From Rhinopomastus cyanomelas (lineage: Eukaryota > Chordata > Aves > Bucerotiformes > Rhinopomastidae): 64,000 bases of DNA. The translations under genes and the position numbers were made by a program. Shown here one piece after another: positions 48,771 to 58,494 of this stretch; positions within the stretch are counted from its first letter, which is position 1; each line of letters starts with the position of its first letter. Under the pieces are notes generated by a model. It was not told the DNA's origin. It did not search any database and saw only the letters and a list, made by a program, of their open reading frames with translations. Location: positions 186,001-250,000 of the forward strand of contig VXBP01003402.1 in the NCBI GenBank assembly GCA_013400115.1. The letters run 5' to 3'.

Positions 48771-49934
48771 GAGAAATCCTTTTGCCTCTCTGTTCAAGGG
48801 TGACTGTTAGGAATTGTGATCCATGGTCCGTGGGAGCCATCGTACCCTGCTAGCACACAAGGGCTCGTTGGCGGTGGGCAGCAGCACGATCAGTGATGGC
48901 AGCTGAGCTGGCTCTTCCACTTGCAGGGGAAACCGGATACCTGTCGCCTTTCCTCTGAGGGTTTCTGGCCAAGAGGTCCCTCATCATCTACCTAAATATA
49001 ATTCAGGTATTTTCTGACCAGGGAGACCTAAGATTAGGCTGCATTTGGTTGCTGGAGGTCTTGTGTGGTGCACCGTCCCTCTGCACTGCCTTCAGCTATC
49101 TGTGTTTGTCAGCATCAGCCAGAAGTATAGTTGAGGGGCAGTGAGAAGAAATGGAAATGGGGCTTAAAGACCAAACCGCAGTGAGCCAAGCTCAGAAGCT
49201 ACCTGCTGTTCTGCCCCCAAGCACAAGGAAATAGGAGCAGGCTCTTGGCTGCCATCCGGGCACAGAGCTGCAATAGAATCCAGGCAGCTCTGGGATCTGA
49301 GCTGGTTTGCAGCTGCCAAAGCAGCAGATGCAGCCACTACCTGGTTGCCAAACCCTCATTTCCTGTGGGGGCTGGAGCCATGGCCATCACTTCTCCGAGG
49401 TCCACACACAATTGCCCCTCTGTCTGGCAGCTGCCTCTCTGCTTGTTTACAGCCTTGGTTTCTCTGATAAATCTCAAACTTGTAATGCTCAGTCCTTCCC
49501 TCGGCTGTCACGGTGATCCTTGTCCTTGTGTCACCAGTGGGGAGTTTTTCTCAGGCCAGTTCTGCCTTGTCCCTGTGCCAGCACCAATCCCAGCAGGCTG
49601 CAGTCTGGTGGGACTGGCTATGCCTGGACTGGGTGAGATGTGGATCATGTCTGGCGGCTCTGTGCTGCAGAGGGAAGCAGCCTCTTCCCACCAGCACCTC
49701 TTCTGCTGTAGTCTGGGCAACTCTACCAAGTGTCAGCCCAGCCTTGTGCGTGGTTTCTGTTGTCATAGTGTGGAGGGGAGTGGTGTTCCATGGGGGCATG
49801 AAACCCAGACAGCAAACCTGGGAAAGTGGGAATAGACTTGGAGAATTTTTAATGCCCAGCTACATCTTCTTCTACCTGGGATGTGTTTCATAAACCCGAA
49901 GAGACACGACTCTCTAACACAGGGCTGTATCTGT

Positions 49935-50360
49935 ACTCTACTCTTCCCCTCTACTCTGCACTGGTGAGACCACATCTGGAGTATTGTGTCCAGTTCTGGG
50001 CCCCTCAGTTCAAGAGGGATGTGGAGCTGCTGGAGGGAGTCCAGCGTAGGGCAATGGGGATGATGAAGGGAGTTAAGCACCTCCCTTATGAGGAGAGGCT
50101 GAGGGAGCTGGGTCTCTTTAGCTTGGAAAAGAGGAGACTGAGGGGTGACCTTATTAATGTCTATAAATATGTGAAGGGTGGGTTTCAGGAGGATGGAGCC
50201 AGGCTCTTCTCAATGTCATCTAGTGATTAGGATGAGGGGCAATGGTTTTAAGCTGGAACATAGGAGGTTCCACATCAATATCAGAAAGAACTTCTTCACA
50301 GTGAGGGTGATGGAACACTGGAACAGGCTGCCCAGGGGGTTTGTGGAGTCTCCTTCACTG
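49935..50360 (+). mobile_element. CR1 LINE fragment lacking its 3' end
   Basis: Plus-strand ORF2 C-terminus (LPLYSALVRPHLEYCVQFWA, RLRELGLFSLEKRRLRGDLI). It stops at GTGGAGTCTCCTTCACTGG, where another CR1 begins mid-sequence. Confidence 0.92.
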
Positions 50361-50590
50361 GTTAGACCGCACCTTGAGTACTGTGTCCAGTTCTGGGCCC
50401 CTCAGTTTAGGAAGGACATTGAGGTGCTTGAGCATGTCCAGAGAAGGGCAATGAGGCTGGTGAGAGGCCTTGAGCACAAGCCCTATGAGGAGAGGCTGAG
50501 GGAGCTGGGATTGTTCAGCCTTGAGAAGAGGAGGCTCAGGGGAGACCTTCTTGCTGTCTACAACTACCTGAGGGGTGGTTGTGGCCAGGA
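50361..50590 (+). mobile_element. CR1 LINE fragment of another subfamily, cut by N
   Basis: Begins inside the VRPHLEYCVQFWAPQF motif and runs through EERLRELGLFSLEKRRLRGD to GGGGTGGTTGTGGCCAGGA. An N at 50591 follows, and then non-CR1 sequence. Both 5' and 3' ends are missing. Confidence 0.9.
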
Positions 50591-50591
50591 N
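50591..50591. other. Single N at CR1 edge (assembly gap)
   Basis: Unresolved base where a CR1 stops abruptly in mid-ORF2 and non-CR1 sequence begins. Confidence 0.7.
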
Positions 50592-50689
50592 CTGTTAGGG
50601 CAGGCTGGTGCAACCACCTGCAGCTCAACCATCTACAGGGTGAAACAGAGGAAGAAGAAAACATTCTATACAGAAAAGAACACCTTCAG

Positions 50690-51532
50690 TACTCAAAGGC
50701 TGTGTTATTTATTCCAACAGTTAATACAGTTTTATCAAACCATCTTTAACACAAAACATGTCTCCTAGAAGACAGAATGGTGTGAGATCCTACCTGAGAT
50801 CATCTCAGCTAACAGCTTGCAAAGTTAAGCCTGAATTTCAACAGTCAAATAAGCAAAAATGTTTCTCCCCTCCTCTCGGCACTGTCTTCAAATGCTGAAA
50901 CCCAAATAAAAATGTGCCTGTGACTGGTGCTGCTGCAACTGTAGGTAGAGCTCATCCACATCGAGCTGAGCTTTGGTCCTTCGCTGATGCTAAGTGGCAG
51001 CAGCATAGGCTAGTGGTGCTCCACACGAGGCTAGTAGGACTGCTTGGGTCCCTTGCCTTCTGCTCACCCTGGCATGGACAGTCCAGAGCCCGGGTCAGGT
51101 CTTAAGATGCAGATGAGGGTGAGGCTTATTAAAAAACCCGAGAATCTAATTTTCTAACATACGGAAACAGAATAAATAATAATCTAACTTTGCAAAGGAG
51201 AAAGGTACCTTGGACAGAAAACTCTGATGGATCTATTATTACTGAAATCGGGTTTTCCCCCAATTGCAGCTAAGGCATCATGAGAATGGCTCATGTCACT
51301 ACACCCATGGCAGTGCGGCTCTAAATCATTAAGGATAGGAACAGAAGTCTTTTGGAGGTGCCAAGCCTTGCACAGCATCTTGTGGTTCTCTAAACAGAAG
51401 AAGCTGCAGCAGAGGCATTTCCCAGACAACTTGCTGTTCCAGGGTGGTTTCTGACTGCAGACTCCGTAGAAAAATCTCGATCGGTGTCCGCAGCAAGGTC
51501 CTCCTTCTGCCCATCCCTCCCCCCGCACACTG
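50690..51532 (-). other. PKIG: PKIG 3' UTR
   Basis: Minus-strand sequence from the PKIG stop (51533-51535) down to an AATAAA (plus-strand TTTATT, 50708-50713), about 0.83 kb. It is free of CR1. Extent is inferred from the poly(A) signal only. Confidence 0.6.
50708..50713 (-). terminator. PKIG: PKIG poly(A) signal AATAAA
   Basis: TTTATT on the plus strand reads AATAAA on the minus strand. It is the only canonical hexamer I found downstream of the PKIG stop before the assembly N. Confidence 0.55.
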
Positions 51533-51612
51533 TCATGGGGAGTTGCTGCTCTCTTGCCCCTTTGGTCTTGCTCCAGGATCATTCTCAGCAGAGGTGGCAT
51601 CTCTTTGGCTGT
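51533..51612 (-). CDS. PKIG: PKIG coding exon 2 (C-terminus)
   Basis: Acceptor TCCTGCAG on the minus strand (plus-strand CTG at 51613-51615). The exon completes the split codon (G plus AC, Asp) and reads DSQRDATSAENDPGARPKGQ then ESSNSP and TGA. The acidic, serine-rich, low-complexity tail resembles the C-terminus of other PKI proteins. With the first exon it gives 76 residues, the length I recall for human PKIG. Confidence 0.88.
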
Positions 51613-52136
51613 CTGCAGGAGGGAGGATTAGGAAGAAAGCACCATTACACTCTGCTGAGGACACAGCCATCAGGAACCGCTGTAGCTTGGCATAAGGATT
51701 GTCACCTGAACACCTATCACCACCCTCCTGTAGCCAGCTCCGGCTTCTCCCTTTGTGTTCCTGGAGTACAAACTTGTCTCAACACATCTGGTGATGCTGG
51801 GAAGGAGCCTGGGCAGGACTGTGCCCTCCTCATCTAACCTGCAGCAAGAAGTGCTCTCGGAGTGTCTGGTCCAGGAGTGTCTGTCCACAGCCTGGCAGCT
51901 CCCTGTCAGCAGAGCTCTCATTTTTGCAGGATGGATGGACCTGTGCTGGCATGGAGGGTCTGAAATTCCTCCAGCTGGGGTAACACGTTTTAAACTGGTT
52001 TTACAGTTAGAGTTTGCCCTCCAGAGTGAAACCAGGGCTTGGATTGCTCTGCTCTGAACAGAGGGTTTGGGGTTCACACTGAGCACAGTGATGCTGCTGC
52101 CATGCTGGGGCTGCAGGGGAAGTTTTGGAGACCATG

Positions 52137-52318
52137 GAATCACAGAATGTGTTGGGTTGGAAGGGACTTCTGAGGATCATCTAGTCCAACTCCCCTACAC
52201 CAAGCAAGGCCATCACTCACCAGACCAGGTGAGTCCCCAGAGCACCATCCAGCCTGACCTTGAATGGCTCCAGGGATGGGACCTCCACCACCTCTCTGGG
52301 AAGCCTGTTTCAGAGATG
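52137..52318 (-). mobile_element. CR1 LINE 3' fragment
   Basis: GAATCACAGAATGTGTTGGG, GAAGGGACTTCTGAGGATCA and CTCCAGGGATGGGACCTCCA; same subfamily as the 5365 and 15603 copies. Same orientation as PKIG. Confidence 0.9.
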
Positions 52319-52479
52319 GCTGCTGGTGTTTAAAATTATTTTTATTGTTATTTAAAATACTGTGGAATTACTTGAAAGATGATTTATTTAAAGAACCAAG
52401 ACCAAATAACCTCAAAAAAGCAAACCACAAGCTGCCCCACACTTGACTTAGTGGAGGAACCTTATCCCTGTCCCCCAGA

Positions 52480-52842
52480 ACATGAAGGGTGGCTGCCAAG
52501 AAGATGGACACTTGCTTTTCCCAAGATGTCCCATAGAAAAGACAAGAGGTGATGGATGCAAGTTGCCCCTGGGGAGATTCCAGTTGGACTCCAGAGGAAA
52601 AATTTTCATCCTGAGAGCAGTCAGACACTGGAATGGTCTTCCCAGGGAAGTGGTGGATTCCTCGGCTTTAGACAGTGTTAAGGCTCAGCTTGACAGGGTG
52701 CTGGGCCACCTCATCTAAACTGTATTTGTTTAGCTTAAAGGGTTAGACTTGATCCTCAAGATCCCTTCCAACCTGGTCTACTGGGCCATTGTGATACTGT
52801 GATCGTCCAACTCCAACCATTCTGTGATTCTCTGATTTCTCC
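52480..52842 (+). mobile_element. Old CR1 LINE 3' fragment with duplicated tail
   Basis: GAAGGGTGGCTGCCAAGAAG, AGACACTGGAATGGTCTTCC, GATCCTCAAGATCCCTTCCA and GTGATACTGTGAT, then a second tail-like piece (CCAACCATTCTGTGATTCTC). Diverged, plus orientation. Confidence 0.82.
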
Positions 52843-52941
52843 TAAATGATGCTACCAGAAGCAGCTGCACTGCTGTTGTGTGCCCTGCCCTTCCAGCCTC
52901 AGTGCCAGGCACTGGGCTAACTGGTGTCTGCAACAGCTCAC

Positions 52942-53092
52942 CTGCTCCTTCAACAGCGAGTTCCCCTAGCTCCTCGGTCAGCTTGCGCATACTGATGGTG
53001 GTTGCATCCCGTTGGATGTCATGAACAGCGTTCCTCCGGCCTGCCCGGTCACAGGAAATGAAGTCGGTGTAGGTGCTGGACTCTACCTCCAT
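52942..53092 (-). CDS. PKIG: PKIG coding exon 1, PKA inhibitor gamma
   Basis: Minus-strand ATG at 53092-53090 opens MEVESSTYTDFISCDRAGRR and continues NAVHDIQRD. The motif GRRNAVHD is the PKI pseudosubstrate (Ala in place of the phospho-acceptor Ser) that blocks the PKA catalytic subunit. The upstream amphipathic FISCDR segment also contacts the kinase. The following MRKLTEELGELAVEG fits the leucine-rich nuclear export signal by which PKI carries the catalytic subunit out of the nucleus. The exon ends at donor GTGAGC after one base of the Asp codon. It starts 15 nt after acceptor TTGCAG, so 5' UTR exons lie further right. Compared with human, the second Met is absent and one Thr is inserted (SSTYTD). 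Convergent with ADA, as in human. Confidence 0.93.
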
Positions 53093-53107
53093 TGCATCTC
53101 CAAACAC
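53093..53107 (-). other. PKIG: PKIG 5' UTR end in first coding exon
   Basis: Fifteen nucleotides between the splice acceptor (plus-strand 53108-53110) and the ATG, showing that at least one non-coding exon lies upstream (to the right). Confidence 0.7.
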
Positions 53108-54206
53108 CTGCAAAATCCTACAGGGAAAACACAGCCATGAGCTCACAAATGCTCAGTGAGCACCGAGGCACTGCTGCGTCTAGGCTGAGTTCCTCTGTGG
53201 AGTTACCTTACAGCATGAAAAACCATCCCCTAACTCCTGTTAGGTCTTGTTCTTCCAACAGCAGCAACTGAAATCTCAGATGTCAGCCCCATCATGTTGG
53301 GCAGCGTGTGGTGGCACCCACTATACCTGGACACCTGCCGTGCTGGGACACCCACCATACTGGAGCACACACTGTGCCAGGACACCCACTGTGTGAGGTG
53401 AGGGCAGGTGGGCAGATGGGCTTCTGCCTCTTCTGCTGAGTTTCTGCTCTCCTCCTTTTGGAGCTCTAAGGTCACTCGCAGCAGCTTTTTCCTACAGACG
53501 AAGACTTCCTTCCTCCTCAGAGTGCCAAGGGAGCTTTGAGCAGAGGCCAAGTGTGGTTCCCTGCACTGGGGGTGGGGTGCTGATCCAGCCTGAATTTGTA
53601 ATGGCGAATGTCAGGGTACCGATGGGTTCCCAGTGGAAGCTCGGGGAGCAGCCAACATTTTACAAGGGCTTTACTCCAGTACTGGCCTCCACTTGCTGTG
53701 AAATGTCACTGGAAAAGGAGTTGAGGTGGGATGCTCTCAAATCAGCACTTTAACACATGAAAACCAGCCCTTTTGGGAGATGGCTGGATCACTTCACTCC
53801 AGGCTGCTGTCTGTGCCAAGAGCAGGGCACGAAGAAAGGCTCGGGGCAGCTGCTCGGCACCCGCAAGCACCACTGCGAGCCAGCTCTTAGTGCAGCCCCA
53901 TGAAACCCTGAGCTGTTGGGTTTCATTTGAGCTGATGGTTTTGCTTGCTTGTCCAGCACACAGAGAGCAGGACCTCAGCAGCTGGGGCAGCAGTTCACAG
54001 GCTCATGGGCACACACTGTCCTTGTTCAGGACTCCCTGGAGCTCTTGGTTCTGCTCCCATTTACTTGGTTGGGTACTTGGCTTGATTCTCTATGTAGAAG
54101 TTAGAGGGTATCTGTTGTCTTATCCATGATTCTGCTCACCGTGAAAGAACTGCCTTTAGCCCCCAGGAGCTTGACAGCTTGACAGCTACCTTCCACCCCC
54201 TGAAAA

Positions 54207-54300
54207 GGGAGTCAGAAGGCTGGGGAAGACAGTTCCCAAGGGCAGAGAACAATAGGATGAGGGGTCATGCTTTGAAGCTGCATAAATCCTGCTTCATATT
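54207..54300 (+). mobile_element. Small old CR1 fragment
   Basis: GTCAGAAGGCTGGGGAAGAC, GAGAACAATAGGATGAGGGG and CATGCTTTGAAGC match, in reverse, the block at about 15830-15905 of the 15603 CR1. Both ends are lost. Confidence 0.6.
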
Positions 54301-55137
54301 GACCTTCTTAGGAGGGAAATCTGCTGGCAGACCCCCAGCCTTGGCAGGGATCACACTCCTCCCTCCATAATCCCCTGTGTTATGGCAGCAGGAACAAGAT
54401 GCTGGTGAAGACGAAGTAGCCAAGATAAAAGAGGTTAAATTCTCCCCATTCTCAAGCCCAAGCAGGGTACAGTAACCTCAAACCTGCACAAATCCAGTGC
54501 ATTTAGGTAGCCCTAAAGACTCCTCACTTCGTGTTACTGCCAGCTCATGGAGCAATGGCATCGGCTCACTGATGGGATGTGAGGTGGCCTGACCTCCACA
54601 ACTTGCTTCTCCCAATCCAGCAGATCTTTGAAAACACTTGCTTCCTTCCAGGGCTTGGCATCCATCTAGGTAACACCTATCCCTATTGTAAGAGCCCAGG
54701 GAAAAGCTGTATCTTTGCTCCTGAAAGAGATCCCAGCTATGTTTTCCCTCGTCTTGTCTTTCCTCCTTCCTTTCCAGCTGTGCCCTTCTAGGATGAAGCA
54801 TCCACTCTGGATGAAGCAGGCTGGCTGGTTCCAGCAAGCAAAGCACCTTTTTCCTGGCGTAGAACAAACATCCATCATTCCCAGCCAAGTCCTCCTCACA
54901 GCTCACCGGAGGCCAGAGGCTGCTGATCTCCTGTAGCTGCCACAAAGATGTCACATGGAGTTGGGAGGCTTCCCTAGGGACAATCCACACAAGCCTGGGT
55001 CCATCTCCACATCAGTGAGTTCAGTCCAGAGCTGACTCTCTCAGGAACCCTGCCTTTGTACCACCTGCTTTGCAGGATGAACTCCACAAACTGCAGAGCA
55101 GGATCTCGCCAGCCCCAGGGATGCAACATTTCCACAG

Positions 55138-55532
55138 ACTCACAGAAGGGTTTGGGTTGGCAGGGACCTTTAAAGCTCTTATTGCCCAACCCCCCTACAG
55201 TGAGCAGGGACATCTCCAACTAGATCAGGTTGTTCAGAGCCCCATCCAATCTGAACTGACCTGGGATGTCTCCAGGAGTGGGGCTTCTACCACCTCCCTG
55301 GGCAACCTGGGCCAATGTCTCATCACCCTCACTGTAAAACATTTCTTCCTTATATCAAATCTCCCCTCTTTTACTATAAAGCCATCACCCCTTGTCCTGT
55401 AACAACAGGCCCTCTGAAAAAGCCTGTCTCCATCTGTCTTGTAGCCTACTTTAAGCCCTGGGAGGCTGCAGTGAGGTCTCCCTGCAGCTCTCTTCTCCAG
55501 GTTGAATAGCTCCCGTTTTCCCAGTGTCCCTC
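55138..55532 (-). mobile_element. CR1 LINE 3' fragment
   Basis: ACTCACAGAAGGGTTTGGGT, TGGCAGGGACCTTTAAAGCT, TGTCTCCAGGAGTGGGGCTT, CCCTTGTCCTGTAACAACAG and CTTCTCCAGGTTGAATAGCT. Older copy, reverse orientation. Confidence 0.87.
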
Positions 55533-57541
55533 GATGCAGCTGCCAAAGGCAGATGCTCAGCTCTGTGCCAGGGGACCAAGTGCCCCATCACTTGGGAAAT
55601 CGATGTGATCTTGATTTATAATAAGGGAAGGAACCTATGTCCAGATCCTGCTTGTGGCCGCCTGGGTCCTGGCTCAATGGCCAGGAGATGGCGTGTGAGA
55701 TTTATCCATTTCCCATGGCTGGGCCAGCTCCTGCCCTCCCCTCTCCATGCGCCGAGCTGGAGCTAGGCAGATTGAAGAGCAAAGCCTTCAAGTCTGTGTA
55801 GCTCCTTCAGGATTTCCAAGGTGGGCAGCCTTCAAAGGCCACAAGCAGGTCCCTCCTCCCTGCCAGAGGCTTTGCCTCTGGGCAGTTCTAGGACCCAGGA
55901 GGTGATAGGAGCAGCCACCTCCATTTCTGATAGGAACTCCTGATTTTCCAAAGAGCATTTCCACACTGACAGGGAGGTGCCAGAGTTCAGTGGGTTTCAG
56001 GCAGTGGAAACATTATTTAATATCTGACAGGGACACGCAAGGAGCCACCTTCCCTCTTGCCCATGTAGTTGAACCTGTGGATGGTCACTCACCAGTGGCA
56101 GAGGGCTGAAAGAGGGTACAAAGGGGGATTCATCACCTGCCAGTCCCCACCCTTTCTTTCTGATAGGGAAATGCTGTGCCAGCTCTTGCCAGGCATCACA
56201 GGATGAAGCCCGCAGCACTGCACTAGGGTCTCCAGAGCACTTCAAAGAGATGATTCAGCTTGTCCCCAGAGGGTCATGTCCTGCCTCCCTTCCCTCCTTG
56301 CTGTGGATGGTCACAAAGACAGTCGTCCTGGCCCCAGTCCATGGAGACGGATGAATGGCACAGTGACACAGGCACAGGAAGAGCAGGGACCTGTTGCCCT
56401 TGCACTTTCCTTAAGAGCTTTTCTGTGCTGCATGAGGGGAGGCTGTGTCCCCTCCACAATGCGGATGTGCTGCTGCCTGTCCCAGGGCAACCAGCCACAA
56501 GTGAGGAAGCCACTTGCAAGCTGCCACAGACACCAGACATACCCCTAGAGCTGCCTCTGCTCCTGTGTCCCCCAAAACAACCTGGTGTGGCCAAACCTAC
56601 CATTCAGCCTGGATTTATTTTTCCATAGGGTCTTGTGAGAACTAAACCCTCTGGAGCTGCTATAGTCTTGGTTTTGCTGGTGTGGACTCGGCTTCTGGAG
56701 CCAAGACTGCAGCTGGGCTCACTGGGATTTTCCAGGGAAGCTGCCTAGCAGGTGATGAAGCAGCTGCCTCTGCTCTGGAGGTGCAGCTGAACCAGCCTTA
56801 CCCATCCTGGAACTGGTTAGTATCCATTTAGAAGATGGATGCTAAGAAATCACAGGATTAGCTGCTGCTTCTGCTTTGTGGTAGAAGAAACTGAAGAGGA
56901 CAAGACTCAGGGGAACCTTATAGTGACCTTCCAAAACCTGAAAGTTACTGCAGATAATGTGAAGTGGCAGAGAAATACCCTGGGGATATCCTGAGCAGGT
57001 TAAGCTCCATGTAGAGCCATGCATCTGCAGGGCCAGCACACGTCCCCTGACCCCAGCCAGGGGCTGAGCTCTCACTCCAGAGATGGATGCTGCCATCACA
57101 GCCAGCCCTGGACTCGAGTTTCAAGGAAGCCCTTCACACAGTATCGCATCTGCCTCCTGCTGAGGTTAACCCCTCAGCTGTTTATGGCTAGAAGGGCTGG
57201 GTTTGGAAGCAGTACTGCTGCTGGCTATCCAAACCCAGCCACCTGCCCCTCCACTGCCCGCCGTGCTCCTGCCTTGCTCACCTCTTGTCTTCCTCAGCGC
57301 TTTCCTCTCCACCCAGCCCACCTCCACGGTGGGCAACAACGGCCTCCAGCTTAGACGAAGTCCCGTTGGCCACTTGGTGGCAGCTGCGGCCCTGCGAGGC
57401 CAAAGGCTCCTCAGCTTTCAGTTCAGCCATCGCTATCCCGTGGGGCAGAGCACAAGGTCTGGTGCTCAACGGCCAGCAGTGGGCCTCAGTCATGGCCTGC
57501 TCCCCACCTGCTGCTTCTAGGCCCTGCTGCCCACCCTGCTG

Positions 57542-58275
57542 TCATAGAATCATAGAATCATTACGGATTGGAAGGGACCTCGAAAGATCATCTAGTCCAA
57601 TCCGCCTGCAACAGCAGGATCACCTAAACCAAGTCACACAGGAACCTGTCCAGTTGGGTCTTGAATATCTCCAGTGAGGGAGACTCCACAACCCCCCTGG
57701 GCAGCCTGTTCCAGTGCTCCATCACCCTCACTGTAAAGAAGTTCCTTCTCAGGTTGATGTGGAACCTCCTATGTTCCAGCTTACAACCATTGCCCCTCGT
57801 CCTATCACTACATGACACTGAGAATCATAGAATCATAGAACAGCCCAGTGCCATCCTCCTGACCCCCACCCCTCAAATATTTGTAGACATTAATGAGGTC
57901 ACCCCTCAGTCTCCTCTTCTCCAAGCTAAAGAGACCCAGCTCCCTCAACCTCTCCTCATAAGGGAGGTGCTCCACCTCTTTTATCATCTTTGTTGCCCTA
58001 CGCTGAACTCTCTCCAGAAGCTCCACATCCCTCTTGAACTGAGGAGCCCAGAACTGGACACAATACTCCAGGTGTGATCTCACCAGGGCAGAGTAGAGGG
58101 GGAGAAGAACCTCTCTTGATCTGCTAACCACCCCTCTTCTAATCCACCCCAGGATGCTGTTGGCCCTCTTGGCCACAAGAGCACATTGCTGGCTCATAGT
58201 CATCCTGTTGTCCTCCAGGACCCCCAAGTCCCTTTCCCCTACACTACACTCCAACAGGTCAGTCCCCAGGTGCTG
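57542..58275 (-). mobile_element. CR1 LINE 3' fragment with internal tail insertion
   Basis: Tail TCATAGAATCATAGAATCAT at 57543, then near-consensus 3' UTR and ORF2 C-terminus. On the minus strand, the part beyond 57842 reads SQQCALVAKRANSILGWIRR and RLRELGLFSLEKRRLRGDLI. At about 57822-57841 an extra GAATCATAGAATCATAGAA sits inside the body and breaks the frame. Otherwise young. Confidence 0.95.
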
Positions 58276-58428
58276 TCCCCAGGGAAGAGACCCCTGCGCC
58301 TCAGCCAGGGGCAGGGGCTGGGTGCTGATGTCCAGGGGGCCCAAGCAGACTCAGGTCCTGGGTGCTGCTCTGTGGCCGTTGCCCTGCTCCAGCCCGTTAC
58401 CGGCGCAGCTGGGACCAACGGCTGCAGG

Positions 58429-58494
58429 CTGTCACTGTGTGTCTCTCTCCCACCCCACAGCCTGTCACTGGGTGTCTCTCTCCCACCCCACAGC
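58429..58494 (+). repeat. 33-bp tandem duplication
   Basis: Two copies of a 33-bp unit starting CTGTCACTG at 58429 and 58462, each carrying TCTCTCTCCCACCCCACAG. The two copies differ at about one position. Each looks like a pyrimidine-rich 3' splice acceptor, but no exon was seen after either. Confidence 0.85.

Larger units (their letters stand above)
48771..50680. other. ADA-PKIG convergent spacer
   Basis: About 1.9 kb between the two predicted 3' ends. From 48.77 to 49.9 kb I see no repeat and no credible gene. From about 49935 onward it is CR1 sequence up to the N at 50591. Confidence 0.6.
51616..52941 (-). other. PKIG intron between coding exons
   Basis: About 1.3 kb, donor GTGAGC, acceptor TGCAG. 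Holds CR1 copies at 52137-52318 and 52480-52842. Confidence 0.85.

Noticed and set aside
49245..49835. 196-codon plus-strand open frame between ADA and PKIG
   Set aside because: No recognisable motif; downstream of the ADA poly(A) signal and overlapped by other chance frames.
57808..58344. 178-codon minus-strand open frame
   Set aside because: CR1 ORF2 C-terminal remnant, not a host gene.
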